A stretch of 64,000 nucleotides of DNA, from NCBI GenBank assembly GCA_958510875.1, contig OY294070.1:5208001-5272000 (forward strand). Direction: 5' to 3'. The stretch's first letter is position 1, and every line of letters begins with the position of its first letter. Position numbers and translations under genes: made by a program. This DNA is from Endomychus coccineus. Its lineage: Eukaryota > Arthropoda > Insecta > Coleoptera > Endomychidae. Below the pieces are notes generated by a model. The model did no database searches. It saw nothing but the letters and a program-made list of their open reading frames with translations, and was not told the DNA's origin. Shown here piece by piece: positions 45,731-57,020 of this stretch.

Positions 45731-47683
45731 GGTAATGTATCTCTTGACCAGCCAACACAAACTGAATTAATTATTATTTAAACAATTTGTATTACATATA
45801 TCAAACACCATACAATATACCCTATTAACACGGTACGGTACGTTACCGGCTCACGACACAGAACACCTAACCTAGATAAAAGACGGACTTGGGCCACTAA
45901 TCAAATAATCACAATATTTGTTCTATGACTGTCTTATCATGGATTGATAAACTTCAATTCCTCGGGCATCAGATGTTTGTTAAGGTTTACTCCTTCCTTG
46001 CGGATTTCTGCTAGAGCCCTCACCACAAAGCGTGTCACGGTGCTATCTATAGATGGCCTTGTCTATCGACTAGCTAGAGTGAAGTATAACCAGGGCCCAT
46101 TGTGCAGAAGAACAGTATCAAATTTCAATTGATACTCGGTTATAACCACGGTCGTATACACAGGTCTGGAAACTCGGGGCTGTTTCCTATGTGAGAAGTG
46201 AGTCCGCGTCACGGGTGGCGCATGAGTCGAGGAATGTTCTCTGGCAATCTTTGTATTGTGGGGCTTGAAATTTGAACGATATGGCGCCTAATCCTGACAA
46301 CATACTTCGATCCATGCGCCAGCTGGTGGCTGAGCGAGGGACTACGAGTTTAGCGACATGTAAGAGACTCATGTCAAACACAAACAATCTACCCCGGTGG
46401 AAATGCAAAGAAGCTCAATCGGTAAAAGAAAAACGGTTACAACAAATCTATTTTTTGACTATATGATCGGTCTTTAATTTATATTCAACGGTACGGAATC
46501 CGTTGATAAATGATTTAAGTTTACCATCTACAGAATACACAAGCCTAGCATTACAAACCATGGAATGCAATATATCGTCGTGCCGGAAAATGAATACTAA
46601 GCTATCATTTACCTTATGTTAATTCACTGAAGCACGGAACGGTGTTACAAATTCGCACAATTGAAAAAAAAGCACACGGGACCACTAATTTTATATTTTT
46701 ATATCTCTATATATCTCCCTTGATCAGTCTGCCGCTGTATTTATTATAGTTTATAGTTTATTTAAATAAAATGTTCCAATTGTACTCCTTGTTTTCTCAT
46801 TAAGAAACCTTTTTTGTTGTTGGACGGATCGTTTTTGGAGAGGGAGGTCGCATCACGATGTTATGCTTGGAGGCCCCACAATATATAAATCCGGCCCTGC
46901 CCAGATTTACTCTGGGATGGACCTATTCTCGTCTGGCCGGAAATTCGAGCGTAATTGAACAGATCCAGCATTTTTAATGGATAAGCAGGTAACTTTATAA
47001 CCTAGTATTCCCAAAATTTCACAAATGAAACTGCGATAATGTCGTCGCTTGGAGTTTTCTGCATGTGTACAAGGGCAAAAAAAAATAATCTACTAGCCTA
47101 ATACTTCCAAAATGCGCCTACTTGCAATATTTCAATCTTGTTGTCTTCATAACTCCGGATTTTTCAATATGAATCAGCCAGTATTACTTCAGTTTTTTAA
47201 ATGTCATTCCTTATTATAGATAATGTGAATAATATAATAATTTTAATGATCTATTTCATTGACAAGCAGTGTATATTATATTGACAACTTGTGATTCTGT
47301 CTCCATCTATGCAACTTAGCTATAAGCAAAGCTCTACTTAAACTAGTAGTAATTAATCATGATTGCTTACAACTTAAAATCAACAAAATTGCAGATTACT
47401 GTACTTTCATACTCGTTTCAACTTGACTTCGACTATTATCTGTAAGATGGCGATGTAATTAAATCGAAATGACTTAAAATGGTTTGATTTGAATGTTCAG
47501 AAAATTTTAAAGACTTGATATTTCGATTGAGGTAACATACATTGCATCAGCAATAATGGGAGATGTGTAAATCATCTTCATCAAAGCTCAGGAGGAGTTT
47601 TAACTAGCTTCTGAAAGATGCACAAGTTTAAATTTTATTTTACTGTATTTGGCTTTGGTTTGAAACGAAACTACAAATTAAAC
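45731..47683. other. Intergenic region between the two host genes
   Basis: It should contain the promoter of the zinc-finger gene (just above 45730) and the 3' end of the TTC12-like gene. I see no clear TATA box. A less AT-rich block at 45950-46470 has short frames but no known domain. Confidence 0.5.
46848..46899. repeat. Solo hAT-like terminus
   Basis: gaggccccacaatatataaa ending tccggccctg matches the common hAT-type end (inverse of cagggccgga). No partner end was found nearby. Confidence 0.45.
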
Positions 47684-50267
47684 CTAGGAACTGTTTCCAA
47701 CAATTTCTGCAACGTATTCTGAAAAATAAATCATTTAAAAAATTTGTATGGGTTCTGGATGGATGACGAAGTGATTACCATCTATGAATTTTTCATCATT
47801 TGGATTTCGTTCTTTGGCTTCATTGATTGCTATTTCGAATTCATTATTATTGCCGAGTAGAAGATGCGTTTTAGCTTTCAACAACCATCCCTTTAATGAA
47901 TCTTTACTTATTCTTAGTGCCCAGTCTATATCTGGCAAGGCTTTTTCGTAAAACTTCAGATTCAAGTAGGTGAGCGCTCTACTTAAATAGAGATTACTAT
48001 TATCTTTTATGTGATCAATTGCCTGAAAGGAAGACGAATTGAGTACTTATATTTTTAGGGGCTATATCAATTTGGTGTTGGTCTATGGGAGTAACCTTAT
48101 GTGTCCATAATGTGGAGGTTTCATATCTACAAGCTAGAATGTAAGAAGAATATTTGAAAGCTGGTTGAAACAGATATTAACTCGGATTTAAAACGCAATC
48201 CTTTTAATAGACTGAGACTGCTGGTAGCTATCAGGCCTACATCAGCCACACAGGTCCTAAGTTGACCAGGGGATGAGTTTGGAAGAAGGAAGAAAAACGT
48301 ACTGGGAGGAAGTACGAGTAAACTGGTCAAGCATTCGCCTGACTAAGAATATAGTACAATGTATTATGTTCTTGGTACGTCGTGCTCGTGAGTACATGAT
48401 GAGTGAGGTTCTAATACCGAGACTTCGAAATTTAGTTTAATTTTTATCCTTCCTATCGATATTCATGAAGAACGGAATGTTGGAGGAAAATTACAACCAA
48501 AGGACCGAAATTCTTGGATCCAGTTAGTTTATATGAATACCTGCCCAACTTTTTAGTCCGGATTACAGGATATTATTAATGACAGGTGCCCCTTAGGGTT
48601 ATAGTACTCCCAAAAACTAGAGGACAAAAAATCATGCAGTCAGCGAAGGAATCCTTCTTAGGTAACTTGGTTCTGCAGCCAAATGCTCAATAATAGAGCG
48701 CAACCTGGACCTCATTATGTTCACTTGTTATATTCAAACATATCTAAAATTACATACTTTAGTGTAACAAGATAGTGCCCTTTCGAATTCTCCTCGTTTG
48801 AAAGCAAGTACAGCTTGTTTCCTCAGTGTCTCCATTTTCTCCTTCCTGACAAGTTTATCCTGGTAGCGTTTCTCTGCATCTCTCTCTACTTCCCTTTTGA
48901 ACGCTTCTACAATAGAAATTGAAGCATTCCAAACAAAAATTGACTAAAACTGATAATTCCCTCCTCTCTGTTCCCTTTCCAACAATTCCATAGACTATCG
49001 CGTTTCTTCAACCCTATTCTACATCAGTTTCTTGGTGGAACAATATTTTCGTAGATTTATATAGGTACATTTGAAATTTGAGTAGTGGGTGGCCCCATAT
49101 ATTTGATACTAGCATAAGGATAGTTTTGTTTTATTATATGAAACACTGAGTTAACTTGTATCGTTTGTTAGATAGGATTAAACATTATTTACCGCAATTT
49201 GTTTAATGATATTCAACTCTTTATCAAAATTATCTTTTGACATCGGTAAGTTGAGGCGTCTGTGTATGAAACTATTATAGCCTACTATTTAATGTTGAAA
49301 AGGATGGTTTAAAATATGGTGGATTAAATTATTAATTAAAACATTTTATTAAGTGAAAAAGCGTGTTCCTAAGTCTGTCCCAAAACTCAGCTCAATATCT
49401 CAAACCATTTCTTAGATTTTTGAAAAAACCTAAAAATAATAAAACTTTGCCATCCTGTATATCGAAAACAGAGCGTCTTAGGACAGGTTTATAGGATTTA
49501 TTTTACATAAAATTGACCCAGGAATCACCCCTTAATATATTCGCATATCAATAGGTTAGCTCTTTTGTAATAAGTTAGAACTTTGTGATATTTGTTGGAA
49601 GAACTAAACTATAATTTAGAATAGATTGTCATCACGTGATGGCTAATTCTTTTCAAGCTTTACTAACTTATAGAAAAATAAATAAATGAAAGACTATGTG
49701 AGACAATGCCAAAGCATTTTAGGTTAGATATGATCTGTCACAGTATCTCAACAAAAGGCGTGCGGATGGGAAGATTGTATCCTATTTATTAAGCAGAATC
49801 TTCTAGGGCGCTAATTATTTTTTCAAAAATCGAGTCTATCAAGTTCGATCTGTAAATGATTCTAGTAGAAGCATTCCATTCAAGTTCGAACTGAGCTAGA
49901 TTGATGACAGTACTGAAGTACATCATAAGAAGGAAGAATATATCGAGAGGAGGGACTTATTCAAGCGTCAATTTGAGAACTAACCTTGAGACATGGTATC
50001 CGAGTCGAGCGGTACAGTTTCATGTAGGGCTTTTTCGTTGAACACGGTCCTGTTTTCCTTTATTTTAAGTTTAACGTTTTCGTCGTCGATGGTTGCGTAT
50101 ACGGTGTCTTCGCCCAGATATCTTTTGGCTTCCATGTCGCCAATCTCTTGTACTTTTTTGTCATTCGAAGCAAGTTTTCTGACGATACTCTCAACTTCGG
50201 TAACTTGGTGCATGAAATTAGTAAATTCTTCGTCATATCTTTTGAAATCATTACGTTTTAGAGACAT
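47684..50267 (-). CDS. TTC12-like TPR protein, 4 exons
   Basis: Coding exons (minus strand) are 50267-49985, 48906-48758, 48022-47779 and 47718-47684; GT-AG introns, phases 1, 0, 1, total 711 nt, 236 residues. The N-terminus (MSLKRNDFKRYDEEFTNFMH, QVTEVESIVRKLASND) resembles the start of TTC12, followed by an acidic linker, a helix EAFKREVERDAEKRYQDKLV and three TPR motifs (TLRKQAVLAFKRGEFERALS; LYLSRALTYLNLKFYEKALP; GWLLKAKTHLLLGNNNEFEI). Vertebrate TTC12 acts in cytoplasmic assembly of dynein arms for motile cilia; a short insect form would fit a role in sperm tails or sensory neurons (inference). It lacks the C-terminal ARM-like region of vertebrate TTC12. The last exon is tiny and its acceptor is the least certain part. 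Confidence 0.85.
48023..48757. other. Intron 2 of the TTC12-like gene
   Basis: No TE domain recognised. A frame at 48127-48330 on the minus strand has no domain and is not supported. Confidence 0.5.
48907..49984. other. Intron 1 of the TTC12-like gene
   Basis: AT-rich; no recognisable TE or RNA gene. Confidence 0.5.
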
Positions 50268-50394
50268 GTTGCGAGATTTTATCTTCGTAAGTCACTGTCT
50301 GTAATAACTTGCCAAATATGACTATTGACATAACAAGATGTTGCTATAGTAACATAATGTAGAATATTATAAATACATAATAGTATATTAAAGA

Positions 50395-50506
50395 ACGAGT
50401 TTCCTAAGACTCGTCTTAAAGCACGAATTCAAGTTTAAAAAACGAGTGGCGAAGCCACGAGTTCTTTTAAAGAATGAGTGCTTCAAGGTCTTAGGAAACG
50501 AGTTGT
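50395..50506. repeat. Near-perfect 112-bp palindrome
   Basis: Outer arms aacgagtttcctaagac and gtcttaggaaacgagtt are perfect 17-base inverses; inner arms pair aagcac with gtgctt, and the centre is acgagtggc-gaa-gccacgagt. Sequence beyond, tttttgtaatttgccc at about 50514-50532, is repeated in inverse at about 50968-50985, so the palindrome may be the subterminal part of an element of about 600 bases. It lies 130 bases upstream of the TTC12-like start codon. Confidence 0.75.
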
Positions 50507-50990
50507 TTATACTATTTTTTGTAATTTGCCCTTTTTATGCCGTTTTTAAACAAAAATGTTTAATTTAGTCCATTTAGGGATTTTTATGGTGGTTGGTAAC
50601 ATCTTAATTTTGAAAGTCAAAATTTGATTCAGTGGTTCTGTGATCGCTTTTGTTTCCGTAATTTTAGTTTCGTCTCTACTGGAAAGAGCAATAACACTAG
50701 AAAACGACTATTAGTACAAATATCTAAACCATATTGTGTATTAGCTGAAATCAATTCTTCCACTGGACACGTCGATGACTTTCTCTTCTTGAGTTGTTGA
50801 TGCTCGACACTGTCATTTAAACTGACATAATGATGACAAGATAATTCCGCATCAAGCTCGCCATCCTAAAAATGTAAAAAGTTCCGTGCTTTTTTTGGAT
50901 ATTAAGACACGGCAAGTGATGACGTTGCGTTCGTTAATGGGTCTATTAGAAAATCAAAATGGAGGCAAATTACAAAAACAACGTTAGAAA
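50507..50990. repeat. Possible body of a hairpin-bearing MITE
   Basis: Bounded by the inverse pair ttttttgtaatttgcc and ggcaaattacaaaaac. No coding sequence. Borders and target duplication are not clear. Confidence 0.4.
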
Positions 50991-51019
50991 ACTATAAAAA
51001 AGTTCACACTGTGTCACAC

Positions 51020-51115
51020 ACATATTATAAAACACTGTTCATAAGAAATAATCACCCGTATCCACTAAAAATACTATTAAAGACCTTTCGGGTTCCAAGT
51101 AGCCATCATCAGTGT
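51020..51115 (-). repeat. PLE-like terminal sequence
   Basis: On the minus strand: ctgatgatggctacttggaa, tctttaatagtattt, gtggatacgggtgattattt, cttatgaac. The same order recurs at 55590-55670 (minus) and 56703-56790 (plus). I associate this 'gatgatggctacttgg' terminus with Penelope-like elements, but no PLE coding sequence is attached here. Confidence 0.5.
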
Positions 51116-51379
51116 AAACTAATTTATCAATAAAAATGTGCCTGCTTAAATACTATTTGAGGATAATAATGTAAACAATGGGTTACCCTCAGCTGTTTGG
51201 CGAATTTTAACCGAGAATTTGGGAATGACTCGTGTGTGTGTGTGTAAAATTCATCCCAAAATTGCTCTTAGAACAGGAAAAAAACCTTCCATTAGAAATG
51301 GTTCAGGACAATCTGGAAATGATCAATATTGATGAAAATTTTGAAAATATTATAGCACAGCTCCCTGCGACTTTTGGCA

Positions 51380-51645
51380 TTTCCTCGATTGAAAATGCCG
51401 CTTGAAGGACAGAAATTCGACGACAAAGGAACTGTTGAAACTGATGCGACGAATCCACTAAAGGCGATTCCAAAAACTGACTTTGAAGACTGCTTTAGAA
51501 AGTGGAAGCATCTATATGAGCGTGTTGTTCAATCAAATGTGAACTAATTTGAAGGATGCCACCAACCGGCTGATGAAGAATAAGTCAAGCGCCGACTAAT
51601 CGAGGTGGTCGGATACTTTTGGGACAGACCTCGTAAAACAATTGG
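51380..51645 (+). pseudogene. mariner transposase C-terminal fragment
   Basis: The plus strand reads FLRLKMPLEGQKFDDKGTVE, LKAIPKTDFEDCFRKWKHLY, ERVVQSNVN then a stop; this is the distal part of a mariner transposase (the 'LK.IP...F..CF..WK.R' segment). It is followed by a terminal repeat ending tttgggacagacctcgta at about 51637. The catalytic motifs are missing. Confidence 0.75.
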
Positions 51646-52689
51646 GGGTTTCCAAAATTTACAGTTTTTGGCATATTTCTATAATTATTTGTGAGCATCC
51701 TGTACAACATCGAAAACTTTCTTTGTGGTATTTCTTTGCGCTAAGTCTTCGACTACAAAATACCAAAAGCGCGTTACGAAATATGCAACCGTCATGAAGA
51801 AACAGACAATTAAGTGCGGCTCTGCATATATAATTTTTTGTCTAAGATTGCAAATATCTCAAAAACGGTTGAATTTAGGTTTGGAGTACACATGAAATGT
51901 AGAATCCATTAATGCAATAAATTATAGGGTGCCCCATTCAAAATAACGAAGTTGTCATCGACTTCCGGTAAAACCGGAAGTGCCGCATGTTGAAAATATT
52001 CTAGACGAATAGTACTCATTGACTTTGGCTGCAAAATTTTCAAAAAAAATACTATGTTTACTTTTTGAGATATCGATCGATGTAGCTCGTGGTGAGACAC
52101 ATCATGTATAGCCTGAATGTGATTTTTAGAATACGTATCCGATAAATTCTAATTTAAAAAATGAGTATGCGTTTGTGTGACGCTGAAAAACTTTCTTTCA
52201 TAGCCACCTATCGGCTAGAAAACCCACGTTATGATTGTAAACATTTCAACGACATCGAATTACGTCCATCGTAAAGTTTTCGTCAAATGACTGGTAAAAA
52301 TAGCTTCAATTCGCGTCGCCAAAATCGCACCTTGTGTAAACAACAGAGAAGGAGTTTGACCTTTAAATAATATCGTTTCGCGGAATATGTAAGAAGTGTA
52401 AATCGCAACGGAATATCATAAAATGCGTCCAGAATGTTAGGAATTCGAATCTCATTTATATGATAAATACCAGATTGATCAAAGTATGGGCAAAGTTGCG
52501 TAAGGTTGGGGTCATTGATACGTCGTCAAGAAATATGTAAAATTAGGCGATACTGAACCAAGTCAGTATGGTTTTATTTTAATTTTAATTATGTTAATAT
52601 CACTCCATTTTCAGATGGTATAAATACTTATCTATCAGTATAGAATAGTTTTGCGATGGTCATTCATAAACTTAGAGGATTACTACTAT
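51646..52689. other. Intergenic DNA
   Basis: Contains a perfect small palindrome, acttccggtaaaaccggaagt (51960-51980 approx.). The remainder has no gene; the frame at 51909-52100 has no domain. Confidence 0.45.
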
Positions 52690-52699
52690 ACGAGTACAG

Positions 52700-54340
52700 G
52701 ATAAGCCAAGATGAGTCTTGACAGAGTTCGTAACACTCAAGAGGGGTGTTTTCCAAGGAGACTCCTTGAGTACCCTCTTGTTCAACTGCTGCCGCTATCC
52801 ATTGCATTAAGACGGACTCGTGGATATTATTCTAGACCACCGAACGACTGGAGGCATCAGATCACCTATTTATTTTACATGGATGATCTGAAACTGTATG
52901 CCTCTGGGGAGAAAAACTTCCATCAAGCTCTCAACGTGGTTCAAGAATATGCACGAGCCGTAGGCATGGAGTTGGGATTGAACAAGTGCGCAATGTTTCA
53001 TTTGAGGGTATGACGATCTCTCGGAGCGCAGCTGGACGAAGGAAACATCTTTCAACATCTTGATGCTGGAGAGAACTATCGATACCTGGGAATTGAACAG
53101 CGTTCCAGGTAAAGGTGGCTCTCCGCGGCAAGTTCAGAAACCTTGTTCGAAAGATTTGGTCTTCCGAACTTTCGAGAGAGAACAAGGCGTCTGCAAAAAA
53201 ATATCCTTGGCATTCCAGTCCTGCTTCACTCTTTTGAAGTTGTGAAATGGACGGTAGATGAGCTACATAGACTCGACAAAGACACCCGGAAAATGATGCA
53301 AATCCATCATAGTTTGTATCCTAGTTCGTCCGTTTCCTGCATCAGGGGACTCCCCAGTCTTGTTCGGTTCTGAGTATAGCTTTGTAAAGTTCGGACCCCC
53401 TCTTGTGCATTGTCGAAAGTCACGAATTGGCCGGAGTAGGAAGGTACATTTATCGTTAAGGTAGCACAAGAAGCGGCGGAAGAACTTGGTCTCAAATTTC
53501 ACATCAGTCGAGAACGCCAACTAGAGGCAACCTCGAGTTTCAACCTTCTCGCCTGAAAGCCCAGATAAATGCCGCGGAGCAAGATCTTATGCTCAAGTGG
53601 CATGTTGACAAGCCATGGTGTTTTCTACCGAAACATCGAAACTTTTGGCTTGTCAACCGGGCTGACCTCCGGCTACCTAAGGTCAGCCGGGCTTATATCC
53701 GAGACGAGATGAATTTACAGCAGCTTGCCAAGATGGCATAATCAAAACCTTTGTCTATCGCCGCAACGTGATGGATGTGTAGGTTCCTGATGTCAGCTGC
53801 AGGGCTTGCTGTCGGTATGTCCGGCATAAGCGACCTCGGCTTAAACCCATTGCCATAATGCGGCCCTACGAGTGCTGTATTACCATCTAAGGCACTCGTA
53901 CGGAATGAACCAAGAGCTGGTACCACCTTACATGCCAGGAGATATTGAGTCTGTTGTCAGAAACGAAAAATGCCAGATCTACTGGAATTATCCGTTTCCG
54001 ACCTTCAGGTCCACACAGGCAAATAAGCCTGACGTTGTCCTCCTCGATAAACAAAGCAAGACTATGTATATTATCGAATTCTCTGCCCAGGCATAGAAGA
54101 ATATAGTCTTGAAAGACGAGAAAAAATCATCAAGATCCCTTAGAGCTCCGTACGCTATACCCAGGCCACAAGGTTGTATTAGTGGTTCAGATTTACATTA
54201 TTTTGGATGAAATTCGGTCTTCGCTTCCTGCAAACTTGAAGATCTTTTCGGCTTGTAAGAACTCGGCGCAGATCTATCAAGATAGACCAGATGTACAAGG
54301 CAGTCATTCTGGGTGCAATAAGACTATTTAGGGCACACAA
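52700..54340 (+). pseudogene. R2/R4-like non-LTR retrotransposon, RT to RLE
   Basis: Plus-strand frames in order: ITYLFYMDDLKLYASGEKNF (catalytic YMDD), VGMELGLNKCAMFHLR (52880-53010), WAIP-like PVLLHSFEVVKWTVDELHRL, DKDTRKMMQIHHSLYPSSSV (53210-53340, typical of the R2/R4 thumb), a decayed zinc-knuckle region, and YWNYPFPTFRSTQANKPDVVLLDKQSK..IIEFS (53970-54090). The KPD...(E/D).. K spacing in the last piece is that of the restriction-like endonuclease (RLE) these elements use to nick target DNA. The first half of the element is missing and there are many frameshifts. Confidence 0.85.
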
Positions 54341-55589
54341 TTTAGTAACCTGAAGCTACTTACCGACCGGCGGGGAGGATTAGCTTCGGGTAATTGTCTT
54401 GATTTTTCAGGCGCGATTGCTGCGAAGTAGAAGCGCGCAGCAGCCCCGACCAGGTATTAATGTTGATTCGATTCTAAATTAAGACATATTTTCCAAAATA
54501 TAAAGAGAAAACGGAAACAATTCTTGTCAATAATGCTATACCCTATTACAGGACAAACAGGAAACGCTCATTTTAAACTATATTCAATTAACATAAAAGA
54601 TGCTTCAGACTCTCAAAAACACTAAACTAAACTACTTAAAAGGAACAACTAAGCATAACGTAAACAGTCCTGTCATTGGTTGGATGAAACAATGGATGGA
54701 GGAATATTGGTAAGATGAACTGATTGTGCGACACAATTGCTGTGAGTTAGTTATACAAAATTCCATTCTTCTGTATACAAATGCATCTATGTTTGACCAT
54801 GAAGGCTCTCTCAGAGTTCAAACGAGACCCCCCAGCATTCCGCATCAGTTGTCAACTGTCAACTGTTAACAGCTTTGTTCCCATTAATTTGAGATAATGG
54901 AGTTAAAGCTGTTGGGGTCGCATTTCTTCAAATTATTTGATGTAAAATGTAGAAACGAAAATTTTGGAAATTAAAATAATCTAAACAGTAAATCAGAACT
55001 AATGAAGACAGTCAAAATAAAAAATTGTTTGCACTAGTAGTATAGACAGTTCTTAAGATATTTCTGAGGATTCCAACCGATCACAACGGGCCAGCTCGCC
55101 CCTGTAACAATATACCCTACATTTTTTCATGCGTATTTTATTGCACTAAATAAATGTCATTCAAATGAATCATTGACTGTTAAAGGCTAAATCTGAAGTC
55201 AGCAGAGATTTGACACCTAGTCTATTGAGATACCTAATACGGGACATTCACTTTTACAACAGGACCGTACCCGTATCAAAGTGATGGACTCCCTATTGTG
55301 TGTCACATTATTCTATTTGTTAAATTCACCTAGCAAATTCAGCGTTTCCAATTAAATAATGAATCTACATACTTAAGCAATGGATTGAACGTATATAGTG
55401 TGAGGGAAGTCTTTTGATTTCCGGTGTTTCACGGATATATCCGTTTTGAGTATTTCTGGAACGATATCCTTTGAATACTTGATACTTATTCAAACCTATA
55501 CTTATCTCGCAAGATCTTACAATAATTGAATATTGTCAAATTAGGTATAACTAAAAAAAAAACACTAACTGTGAATACACTATAACACT
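54341..55589. other. Intergenic DNA, no gene seen
   Basis: No exon, tRNA or clear repeat found. Confidence 0.45.
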
Positions 55590-55670
55590 GATAAGTACGA
55601 AATAATCACCCTTATTCACCAAAAATTCTATTGAAGGCACCAAAGTAACAAGTAGCCATCATCAGAGACT
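55590..55670 (-). repeat. PLE-like terminal sequence, second copy
   Basis: On the minus strand ctgatgatggctacttgtta, then cttcaatagaatttttggtg, matches the copy at 51020-51115 at about three quarters of positions. Confidence 0.5.
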
Positions 55671-56056
55671 AAACTAGAAAACAAAATATACCTGCTTGAA
55701 TAATATTTGGAGTTTATAATGCAAACAAGCTGGAGCTAAATGTGAATTTGATAAATTGCTTTTTCGCTTATACATTCCCATTTCTTCTAAATTAACTAGA
55801 TATGTGTGACATCACAACTCCATTTCTTTTACGAGTATATTCTATGTTTTCTTTTACATCTATTTATTCAAACTATAATCAATACATCGGAGGAAGAAAA
55901 AATAAAAAAAGAAGAAATGTGTTATAAAAGTGATAAACTTTCTTGAGAAATGGTCTGACCTATATGTAAAACGGTTCTAGTTAAGTTCTTCGAAAACAAA
56001 TCTTCGAAAGCAATTCTTCGAAAAAATATTTCTTACAAGAAAGTATTCTTTGAAGA

Positions 56057-56223
56057 ACAGTCCTTCGAAAATCTATTCTTCGAAGGATAGTCCTTCGAAA
56101 ATATATTCTTCGAGGAACAGTCCTTCGAAAATATATTCTTTGAAGAACAGTCCTTCGAAAATATATTCTTTGAAGAACAGTCCTTCGAAAATCTATTTTT
56201 CGAAGAACAGTTCTCCGAAGATA
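56057..56223. repeat. 30-bp minisatellite
   Basis: Five full units of 29-30 bases (aacagtccttcgaaaatata then ttctttgaag) begin at 56057, 56087, 56116, 56146 and 56176, with a sixth, partial one to 56223; degenerate units extend left to about 55985. The ttcgaa words make each unit partly self-complementary. Both strands are open (repeats of NSPSKIYSLK one way, RRTVLQRIYF the other), a trivial effect of a unit divisible by three without stops. Confidence 0.9.
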
Positions 56224-56525
56224 AAATTCTGACATGAATTCAGGTAAAGTGAACCCTTGTTGGCAATTTCTTCTCAGACAAGTTTTAATACTAATTTATG
56301 GAAATACCTGTGTCAATAACAAGTGAATTATCTACCCCGATGACAATGAGTAATTATTTAATTCAATTTGTTCCTCTCATAGTTTTCCTGTGAGACACAT
56401 TGTTGACATTCATAAGCTGAATCGGCATTTTCTGAATTAGAAGAATCTGCGCAGAATTCTACAGGGACATAATTCGGAAGGGAAAAAAACCCATAGAATT
56501 TACGATCGTGGCGCCATCTATATAT

Positions 56526-56555
56526 TTCAGGGATTTTTCACCTTGCCCTCGTAGG
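56526..56555. repeat. Solo mariner terminal repeat
   Basis: tttcagggatttttcacctt then gccctcgta is the same terminus as the mariner derivative at 39711-40045. No partner end or coding sequence is adjacent. Confidence 0.7.
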
Positions 56556-57020
56556 ATGCTTTTTATTCGGATAATAATACAGTTCATCATGTTCTACAAT
56601 CTAAAAAATACAGTCAAAATCGTACTATTAATGAAGATTTTATAGAGTTATGGGGATTATGTGATTGCGTAGAACATCTTGGACGTAAATTTTATTTTTC
56701 AATGAAGGTTACTTGGTAGTTAATGGTTCTTTAATTTTTTAATAGTATTTATAGTGGATATGGGTGACTATTTCACTCATTCCATTTTTAGTGAGGAAGT
56801 TTCCATAGCAACTCTCGTTTCACAGCGATAAAACATGCAAGCCGGCAAAACTTAGCAAGTTATTATTTCATCGATAATATTTTGACATTTCTCACATTCA
56901 TAGATAGCTTGGGAAATGAATACCATAAAGAAAACAAACAACGTTTGGTTAATCTATGATGAATACTTATTTGTCAAATAGCGCAATACGTGTCAAAAAG
57001 TAGATTGGGGAATTCCAAAA
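56556..57020. other. Upstream flank of the Crypton-like gene
   Basis: Contains a PLE-like terminal sequence at 56703-56790 (gaaggttacttggtagttaa, atagtatttatagtggatat, gggtgactatttcac), third copy in the window and in plus orientation. No gene. Confidence 0.5.

Noticed and set aside
45950..46470. Less AT-rich block considered as an rRNA or TE gene
   Set aside because: No rRNA core sequence recognised and no consistent protein motif in any frame.
50060..50304. Alternative frames overlapping exon 1 of the TTC12-like gene
   Set aside because: Exon 1 has a matching start, donor and phase with three further exons; the other frames do not.
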